Source: a virus. Taken from it: a stretch of DNA of 24,680 bases. Location of the stretch: positions 1-24,680 of IMG/VR virus record IMGVR_UViG_3300046804_004241. One strand, 5' to 3'. The translations under genes and the position numbers were made by a program. Shown piece by piece: positions 21,569 through 24,680 of this stretch. Within the stretch, counting starts at the first letter, position 1, and every line of letters starts with the position of its first letter. The notes beneath the pieces were generated by a model. The model worked only from the letters and a program-made list of their open reading frames with translations, had not been told where the DNA came from and made no database searches.

Positions 21569-22186
21569 GTGCAACTATTTAAAGATAGTAATAGTACTGA
21601 TTATCAAGAATCGTTTGTTCTTAGTGTTTTAAAAGAAAAACGCAATGGTTTCTATTTAGAACTTGGTTCTGCTTGGCCCAAAAAAGAAAACAATACATAT
21701 TTGCTTGAAACTGTGTATGATTGGCAAGGTATTGGATTTGAAATTGATAAAGACTTAGTAGATGAATATAGATCTGTACGCAAGAATCCAGTAATACATA
21801 CAGATGCTATAACTTTTGATTATAGAAAATATTTTAAAGAAAATGATGTTCCTAAACAAATAGATTATTTACAAATGGATCTTCATCCAGCCTATAGTAC
21901 TTTACAGGCATTAAGAAATCTACCATTAGACGAATATAGATTTTCTGTAATAACTTATGAACATAATAGATGGTGGGATGAAGATTTGCATAAACGCATT
22001 CAAGAAGAATCTCAACGCATCTTTAAGTCATACGGGTATACGCTAGTTGTTGAAAATTTATTAGATAGAGTTAACCCTTTGGAAGATTGGTGGGTAGATC
22101 CTAATGCAGTTCCATATGAAAATTATTCTAAGATGATATCTAAAAATAAGTACTATCGCCATCTTTTAGATAAATACTTAGATTAA
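21569..22186 (+). CDS. FkbM-like SAM-dependent methyltransferase
   Basis: A 205-residue protein read from GTG at 21569. GFYLELGSA (27-35) is the SAM-binding strand and turn, YDWQGIGFEID (50-60) ends in the acidic residue that binds the ribose, and IDYLQMD (98-104) fits the FkbM D-[IL]K-[IM]D strand. FkbM enzymes methylate sugar or polyketide hydroxyls, so a glycan target would suit this neighbourhood. It converges with, and overlaps by 4 bases, the - strand oxygenase gene. Confidence 0.75.
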   Translation: MQLFKDSNSTDYQESFVLSVLKEKRNGFYLELGSAWPKKENNTYLLETVYDWQGIGFEIDKDLVDEYRSVRKNPVIHTDAITFDYRKYFKENDVPKQIDYLQMDLHPAYSTLQALRNLPLDEYRFSVITYEHNRWWDEDLHKRIQEESQRIFKSYGYTLVVENLLDRVNPLEDWWVDPNAVPYENYSKMISKNKYYRHLLDKYLD

Positions 22187-22815
22187 AATAACACTATAGA
22201 TATATCACCTTCATAGACTGTCTGGTCTATAACAGCATCATCCCCTACATCAAAAGTAAAAAACATTGGTAAGGTATGTCTAATACCGCTTACATGTGGT
22301 TTAATAGCATGGGTATATCTACTAGGAAACATGACAAGTGTACCAGCCTTGATCTGAGGCTGATAGTTTTCAAAATCTGGGAAAAATATTTCACCACCAA
22401 CATACTGATCTGTTAAATAAAAGATAGTCGTAATATTGTATCTATAAAAACCACCAATAATTGCTGGCTCCCTTAATCTTGTTTCAGAATCACTATGTGG
22501 AGCCATTCCACCACCAGGTAGCCAATTAACTAAGTGTGCTGGAACAACTGGAGATGATTTTACTGGTACATTAAACTGATCAGAATAATGCTTCTTTACT
22601 TCTGTAAAAGAAATCTGTTCGTATTTAGTTAATAATTCATTAATTGTGGAATCTTTAATTTTCCATCTTTCAATTGGCCCATGAGCATCTTGCTGATTAA
22701 TAAAATTACTTAATGTCGGTATATCATTTAGATCAACTAAATTATTAACAATAAAAATTTTATCTTTTGAGTAACCAATTTTATTATATTCATCCATATA
22801 CTTTGTATAATCCAT
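22183..22815 (-). CDS. 2OG-Fe(II) oxygenase, prolyl-4-hydroxylase-like
   Basis: A 210-residue protein. GGGMAPHSDSE gives His107 and Asp109, ITTIFYLTDQYVGGEIFFPD is the P4Hc strand, PSRYTHAIKP gives His169 and VSGIRHTLPMF gives Arg179. All ligands are present. The gene is transcribed from a TGATATACT box that ends 6 nt before the ATG, so the mRNA should be leaderless. It lies downstream of the tRNA array on the same strand. It is the sixth 2OG oxygenase of the window. Confidence 0.9.
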   Translation of the reverse strand: MDYTKYMDEYNKIGYSKDKIFIVNNLVDLNDIPTLSNFINQQDAHGPIERWKIKDSTINELLTKYEQISFTEVKKHYSDQFNVPVKSSPVVPAHLVNWLPGGGMAPHSDSETRLREPAIIGGFYRYNITTIFYLTDQYVGGEIFFPDFENYQPQIKAGTLVMFPSRYTHAIKPHVSGIRHTLPMFFTFDVGDDAVIDQTVYEGDISIVLF

Positions 22816-22821
22816 ATAATA

Positions 22822-22830
22822 AGTATATCA
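22822..22830 (-). promoter_or_regulatory. Extended -10 promoter (TGA-TATACT), leaderless
   Basis: On the - strand TG is at 22830-22829 and TATACT at 22827-22822, with the ATG at 22815 after 6 nt. It begins 4 bases beyond the 3' end of tRNA-Arg, as the promoter at 2237 does after tRNA-Asn. Confidence 0.65.
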
Positions 22831-22833
22831 TTG

Positions 22834-22906
22834 CGTCCCTGGCAGGATTCGAACCTGCAACCTAACGGGTAGAAACCGTTTGCGCTATCCGTTGCGCCAC
22901 AGAGAC
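22834..22906 (-). tRNA. tRNA-Arg(TCT)
   Basis: Acceptor GTCTCTG/CAGGGAC (one T-G pair), anticodon stem AACGG/CCGTT around loop TTTCTAC (anticodon TCT), T arm GCAGG-TTCGAAT-CCTGC, discriminator G. It reads AGA, a frequent codon here. Last gene of the array. Confidence 0.95.
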
Positions 22907-22910
22907 TTGG

Positions 22911-22981
22911 CTCCCTGACCTGGATTCGAACCAAGATACCCGCCTCCAAAGGGCGGTGTCCTACCGTTAGACGATCTGGGA
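22911..22981 (-). tRNA. tRNA-Gln(TTG)
   Basis: Anticodon stem CCGCC/GGCGG around loop CTTTGGA (anticodon TTG), T arm CTTGG-TTCGAAT-CCAGG, discriminator G. The acceptor TCCCAGA/TCAGGGA has an A-A mismatch at pair 5:68. It reads CAA. Confidence 0.92.
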
Positions 22982-22982
22982 G

Positions 22983-23055
22983 TGCCCCTCAATGGATTCG
23001 AACCATTGCTGTATGGAGTTTAAGTCCATTGCCTCTACCGCTGGGCTAGAGGGGC
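22983..23055 (-). tRNA. tRNA with anticodon TAA (Leu), class I body
   Basis: Acceptor GCCCCTC/GAGGGGC, anticodon stem ATGGA/TCCAT around loop CTTAAAC (anticodon TAA), variable loop of only 5 nt (ACAGC), T arm AATGG-TTCGAAT-CCATT, discriminator A. Bacterial tRNA-Leu normally has a long variable arm; this one does not. A73 and A37 fit leucine. One base separates it from tRNA-Gln. Confidence 0.88.
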
Positions 23056-23060
23056 TTTTG

Positions 23061-23134
23061 TGCTTCATGTAAGACTCGAACTTACAACCTCATGATCCTA
23101 AGTCATGTGCCTCTACCAATTGGGCCAATGAAGC
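23061..23134 (-). tRNA. tRNA with anticodon TAG (Leu), class I body
   Basis: Acceptor GCTTCAT/ATGAAGC perfect, anticodon stem CATGA/TCATG around loop CTTAGGA (anticodon TAG, G37 as in tRNA-Leu), short variable loop, T arm GTAAG-TTCGAGT-CTTAC, discriminator A. Like its neighbour it lacks the long variable arm of class II leucine tRNAs. It reads CUA. Confidence 0.88.
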
Positions 23135-23135
23135 G

Positions 23136-23215
23136 TACCACACCTTGGAATCGAACCAAGCATGTCTAAGACGACGGATTTACAGTCCGCTGCTCCTCCT
23201 TGGAGCATGTGTGGT
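23136..23215 (-). tRNA. tRNA-Tyr(GTA)
   Basis: Acceptor ACCACAC/GTGTGGT, anticodon stem GCGGA/TCCGT around loop CTGTAAA (anticodon GTA), a 13-nt variable arm (CGTCTTAGACATG) and T arm CTTGG-TTCGATT-CCAAG, discriminator A. It keeps the class II shape, in contrast to the two leucine-type tRNAs beside it. Confidence 0.94.
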
Positions 23216-23216
23216 A

Positions 23217-23329
23217 AGTGTCTAACTTTATCGTTGCGTCCTAGTTAGACTTAGGCACAGAGGCAGTGCACTGCATGTGAGGATGTATGATCTACACTTT
23301 CGTGTTACAGGGACATAATCTACGCTCTG
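23217..23329 (-). ncRNA. Structured non-tRNA segment 1 within the tRNA array
   Basis: 113 bases between tRNA-Gly and tRNA-Tyr with no ORF. On the - strand it holds ACAC-GAAA-GTGT (a GNRA-type hairpin), the perfect palindrome GCAGTGCACTGC (23263-23274), and a long hairpin GTCTAAC...GTTAGAC that ends just before ACTT and the 5' end of tRNA-Tyr. No tRNA T-arm signature is present. It could be an independent small RNA or a processing spacer. Confidence 0.4.
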
Positions 23330-23400
23330 AGCGAATAGTCAGAATCGAACTGACGCCTCCAACTTGGAAGGATGGGGCACTGCCACTATGCAATATTCGC
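23330..23400 (-). tRNA. tRNA-Gly(TCC)
   Basis: Acceptor GCGAATA/TATTCGC, loop CTTCCAA (anticodon TCC) in stem CCATC/GTTGG with a T-T mismatch at 30:40, T arm GTCAG-TTCGATT-CTGAC, discriminator T. It reads GGA. Confidence 0.9.
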
Positions 23401-23570
23401 AAGTGCCAACCACGACTTTGATTCTTAATCTAAACCATCTGTTGGCTGTCGTACCTAGTTCTCGCTTCATCATCTAATCCATGAGCCTGAACGCTTTCAC
23501 TAAACGGCTGGAACACTGTAAGTTTCAGTACAACTATCTCCACATAGATTGTTCAGATCTATGTTTTGAG
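23401..23570 (-). ncRNA. Structured non-tRNA segment 2 within the tRNA array
   Basis: 170 bases between tRNA-Glu and tRNA-Gly without an ORF or T-arm. On the - strand, in order: ACATAGAT-CTGAACA-ATCTATGT (8-bp stem, 7-nt loop), CGTTT-AGTGA-AAGCG, a GTTC...GAAC arm, and GCCAAC...GTTGGC (23441-23446 with 23405-23410) enclosing GATT-AAG-AATC. The last arm ends at ACTT before tRNA-Gly, as segment 1 does before tRNA-Tyr. Confidence 0.42.
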
Positions 23571-23642
23571 TATCTCCAACGGGAGTCGAACCCGTCTTGC
23601 CAGATTGAAAATCTGGAGTCCTAACCAATAGACGATGGAGAC
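23571..23642 (-). tRNA. tRNA-Glu(TTC)
   Basis: Acceptor GTCTCCA/TGGAGAT with a G1-T72 wobble, anticodon stem CCAGA/TCTGG around loop TTTTCAA (anticodon TTC), T arm ACGGG-TTCGACT-CCCGT, discriminator A. It reads GAA. Confidence 0.93.
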
Positions 23643-23668
23643 AAACTTTACACTATTTAATTATTTAG

Positions 23669-23742
23669 TACACCAGGTAGGACTTGAACCTACGATCTTC
23701 AGTATATAAGACTGATGCCTTAACCAACTTGGCGACTGGTGC
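23669..23742 (-). tRNA. tRNA-Ile(TAT)
   Basis: Acceptor GCACCAG/CTGGTGT with a G1-T72 wobble, anticodon stem TCAGT/ACTGA around loop CTTATAT (anticodon TAT), T arm GTAGG-TTCAAGT-CCTAC, discriminator A. It reads AUA directly; most bacteria use a lysidine-modified CAT tRNA instead. First tRNA of the array. Confidence 0.92.
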
Positions 23743-23748
23743 AAGTGG

Positions 23749-23895
23749 TTATATGTTTGATATGACTTTTAATCGCTTACCACAATTAATACAGTTAGTA
23801 TATGTTTTCATTGTGAAAGGACATTCAGAGTCTACTGATTCAACATGCTTACATCTTTTTTGAATAATATAAGTTTTGAGATTATTGATCATCAT
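23749..23895 (-). CDS. 48-residue zinc-ribbon-like small protein
   Basis: The protein begins MMINNLKTYIIQKRCKH and has KRCKH, DSECP and NCINCGKRLK, so Cys/His pairs suited to one zinc ion. Its start overlaps the 3' end of the preceding small membrane ORF, and it stops 6 bases before tRNA-Ile. Translation coupling and co-transcription with the tRNAs are likely. No family is assigned. Confidence 0.6.
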   Translation of the reverse strand: MMINNLKTYIIQKRCKHVESVDSECPFTMKTYTNCINCGKRLKVISNI

Positions 23896-23980
23896 TTTGC
23901 TCTACTCCATAAGTCATCTGAATATAGCAAACGATCCACCCCATAAAAAATGCGGGTAACAAGAACAATGCATGAACCAT
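23882..23980 (-). CDS. 32-residue single-helix membrane protein
   Basis: AAAGGAG lies about 6-7 nt before the ATG, and a consensus promoter (24003-24031) stands just upstream. The product begins MVHALFLLPAFFMGWIVCYI, one transmembrane helix, and ends in an acidic tail (VEQNDDQ). It overlaps the zinc-ribbon ORF by 14 bases. The good promoter and ribosome site make it very likely real; the role is unknown. Confidence 0.68.
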   Translation of the reverse strand: MVHALFLLPAFFMGWIVCYIQMTYGVEQNDDQ

Positions 23981-24002
23981 AATATCTCCTTTGTTTATAA
24001 TA

Positions 24003-24031
24003 AGTATACAGCATACTACCTAAAAAGTCAA
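24003..24031 (-). promoter_or_regulatory. Sigma-70-type promoter for small ORFs and tRNA array
   Basis: On the - strand, TTGACT (24031-24026), a 17-base spacer, TATACT (24008-24003), then a short leader with AAAGGAG before the ATG at 23980. No other promoter or terminator is evident before the tRNAs, so it may drive the whole array. Confidence 0.78.
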
Positions 24032-24058
24032 GGTGAGCAGTTTATAGACGACTGCTCA
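24021..24058 (-). terminator. Hairpin terminator of the candidate ncRNA
   Basis: TGAGCAGT (24058-24051), a 9-base loop, ACTGCTCA (24041-24034): a perfect 8-bp stem. A run of five T follows after seven bases, overlapping the next promoter. The gap before the T-run is longer than ideal. Confidence 0.5.
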
Positions 24059-24151
24059 GGTCTATTAGCCACGAAGGTTCGGCTCCTGCTAACTCTCCCA
24101 TCAGGGGAGCATCCGTTTCAATAAATCCCTATGGGTTTATGTTGCGGAATA
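24034..24151 (-). ncRNA. Candidate structured small RNA with own promoter
   Basis: About 120 bases between hsp20 and the small ORFs, without a convincing ORF. It follows a consensus promoter (24157-24186). On the - strand: TCCG...CGGA closes a long hairpin ATAAACCC-ATA-GGGATTTAT; CTCCC-CTGAT-GGGAG follows; TTAGC...GCTAA encloses an 18-base loop; the terminator-like stem comes last. GCTCC (24110-24106) can also pair with GGAGC (24086-24082), competing with the second hairpin. I do not recognise the class. Confidence 0.6.
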
Positions 24152-24156
24152 TATCT

Positions 24157-24186
24157 ATTATATCAAATTTTTCTATTTGATGTCAA
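24157..24186 (-). promoter_or_regulatory. Near-perfect promoter for the candidate ncRNA
   Basis: On the - strand, TTGACA (24186-24181), an 18-base spacer ending in TGA, then TATAAT (24162-24157). The -35 box lies inside the last codons of hsp20. Initiation is expected near 24150. Confidence 0.8.
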
Positions 24187-24577
24187 TAGTTTTTGGTAGT
24201 TTATCTTCTGGGATATGTTTTTCAAGCACGATAGTCAGGATACCATCCTTGAACTCAGCCCCCATAACTTCAACAAACTCAGGAAGGGTAAAGATATCAG
24301 TGAACTTGCGTGTAGCAATTCCACGATGTAGATACTCTGAACCCTCTGGAAATTCCATCCCCTTGCTTTCGCCCTTAACTGTAAGTTTACGACCATCAAG
24401 CGAAATGGAAACATCATCCTTAGTGAAACCTGCAAGAGCAAACTGAAGGAATTGTTCCTTTTCGTTTATCTTAACAATGTTATAAGGTGGATAGTTTGTT
24501 GTATTTTGTACCTTTGCAATTGTGCTAAAGGTGTTGAAGAATGGATCATTAAAAAGATCCAATGCTGATTTAACCAT
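24173..24577 (-). CDS. Hsp20/IbpA-like small heat shock protein
   Basis: A 134-residue protein. The alpha-crystallin domain spans about 30-118: PPYNIVKINEKEQFLQFALAG, DVSISLDGRKLTVKGE, the IbpA-like YLHRGIATRKFTDIFTLP, and the late GILTIVLEK strand. The C-terminal IDI (131-133) is the I-x-I anchor for oligomer assembly. AAGGAGG lies 5 nt before the ATG. These ATP-independent chaperones hold unfolding proteins; phage copies are often linked to virion assembly under stress. The mRNA leader of ~48 nt is GC-poor apart from a CCCAAAATTGGG palindrome. Confidence 0.95.
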   Translation of the reverse strand: MVKSALDLFNDPFFNTFSTIAKVQNTTNYPPYNIVKINEKEQFLQFALAGFTKDDVSISLDGRKLTVKGESKGMEFPEGSEYLHRGIATRKFTDIFTLPEFVEVMGAEFKDGILTIVLEKHIPEDKLPKTIDIK

Positions 24578-24631
24578 ATTTGCCTCCTTTTAAGCGAGTT
24601 AAATACCCCCCAATTTTGGGCAGGTAATATA

Positions 24632-24659
24632 ATTATAACACATTGTACTTTAAAGTCAA
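24632..24659 (-). promoter_or_regulatory. Promoter for hsp20
   Basis: On the - strand, TTGACT (24659-24654), a 16-base spacer ending in TGT, then TATAAT (24637-24632). It combines a -35 box with an extended -10. Confidence 0.78.
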
Positions 24660-24663
24660 GTTC

Positions 24664-24672
24664 TGATATAAT
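24664..24672 (+). promoter_or_regulatory. Extended -10 promoter (TGA-TATAAT) at the window end
   Basis: TG at 24664-24665 and TATAAT at 24667-24672. The last two bases of the window (AT, 24679-24680) stand exactly 6 nt after the box, where the leaderless start codons of this genome begin. An ATG completed by G at 24681 is predicted. It diverges from the hsp20 promoter. Confidence 0.55.
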
Positions 24673-24680
24673 GAATATAT

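Noticed and set aside
22737-22949. Open frame across two tRNAs on the - strand
   Set aside because: It reads through tRNA-Gln and tRNA-Arg into the oxygenase gene in the wrong frame; a by-product of tRNA sequence.
23263-23274. Palindrome GCAGTGCACTGC as a protein operator
   Set aside because: It lies inside the tRNA transcript, away from any promoter, and an RNA hairpin role is more likely. A lone palindrome is weak evidence for an operator.
23542-23564. Hairpin with 7-nt loop CTGAACA, like a tRNA-Phe(GAA) anticodon arm
   Set aside because: There is no D arm, T arm or acceptor stem around it, and the stem continues to 8 bp.
24042-24101. A 19-codon ORF inside the candidate ncRNA (- strand, ATG at 24101)
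   Set aside because: It has no ribosome binding site, its start lies within a stable hairpin, and its codons span the terminator stem.
24082-24110. CTGATGGGAG near GAAAC on the - strand, recalling a hammerhead ribozyme core
   Set aside because: The core needs CTGATGA followed by a stem and GAAA in that order. Here GAAAC comes before, the sequence is CTGATGG, and no fitting three-stem junction can be drawn.
24177-24446. 89-codon ORF antisense to hsp20
   Set aside because: The hsp20 frame has full family motifs and a ribosome site. The antisense frame is Ser/Pro-rich, as mirror frames often are, and lacks a ribosome site.
24578-24625. RNA thermometer in the hsp20 leader
   Set aside because: The CCCAAAATTGGG palindrome does not pair with the AAGGAGG site, and no convincing helix masking the ribosome site was found by eye.

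Overview
This AT-rich window looks like the late, lysis and accessory region of a lytic tailed phage that infects an actinobacterium, probably a freshwater or marine planktonic one. Three lines of evidence point to the host. There is a WhiB-family Fe-S protein with four cysteines. There is a small CxxC...CxHH protein of the DUF7455 type, which is found mainly in Actinobacteria. Several promoters place the start codon only 6-7 nt after the -10 box, which implies leaderless mRNAs as are common in that phylum. No integrase, repressor, IS element or CRISPR array is visible. Genes are packed with 1-8 nt overlaps (ATGA, TAATG).

Layout on the + strand: 1-506 holds two small membrane proteins. 574-2151 holds a proteasome-like Ntn hydrolase, a small conserved protein and a secreted subtilase. 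A tRNA-Asn follows at 2160-2232. 2252-11133 is a long accessory operon. It encodes a tiny basic peptide, three SGNH-hydrolase-like paralogues around a NodU/TobZ-type carbamoyltransferase, two phage conserved proteins, a GlcNAc-transferase-like glycosyltransferase and four 2OG-Fe(II) oxygenases. 11130-17355 holds the CHAP endolysin, small membrane proteins, zinc-binding proteins, a secreted HNH nuclease, a thioredoxin, WhiB, a fifth 2OG oxygenase and a lysine/alanine-tailed protein. It ends in a bidirectional terminator.

17388-20336 on the - strand is a four-gene glycan cassette: GT61-like transferase, nucleotidyltransferase-HAD fusion, cupin and GDPD-like protein. Divergent from it are a Dps-like ferritin, a Cys-rich protein, a small basic protein and an FkbM-like methyltransferase. 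A sixth 2OG oxygenase lies on the - strand at 22183-22815. Next, all on the - strand, come eight tRNAs (22834-23742) interrupted by two structured non-tRNA stretches, two small ORFs, a candidate structured ncRNA with its own consensus promoter, and an Hsp20 chaperone.

How the parts may fit together (inference): the six oxygenases, the hydroxyproline-GlcNAc-transferase-like enzyme, the carbamoyltransferase with its SGNH partners and the NTase/GT61 cassette look like a virus-encoded system for hydroxylating and glycosylating either virion proteins or the host envelope. The tRNAs read mainly A-ending codons (AGA, CAA, UUA, CUA, GGA, GAA, AUA), which suits an AT-rich phage in a less AT-rich host. 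Dps, Hsp20, thioredoxin and WhiB would support or rewire host stress physiology. The most unusual items are the hydroxylation/glycosylation system, the candidate ncRNA at 24021-24151, two leucine-anticodon tRNAs with class I bodies, a tRNA-Ile(UAU), and the recurrent leaderless TGn-TATAAT promoters.
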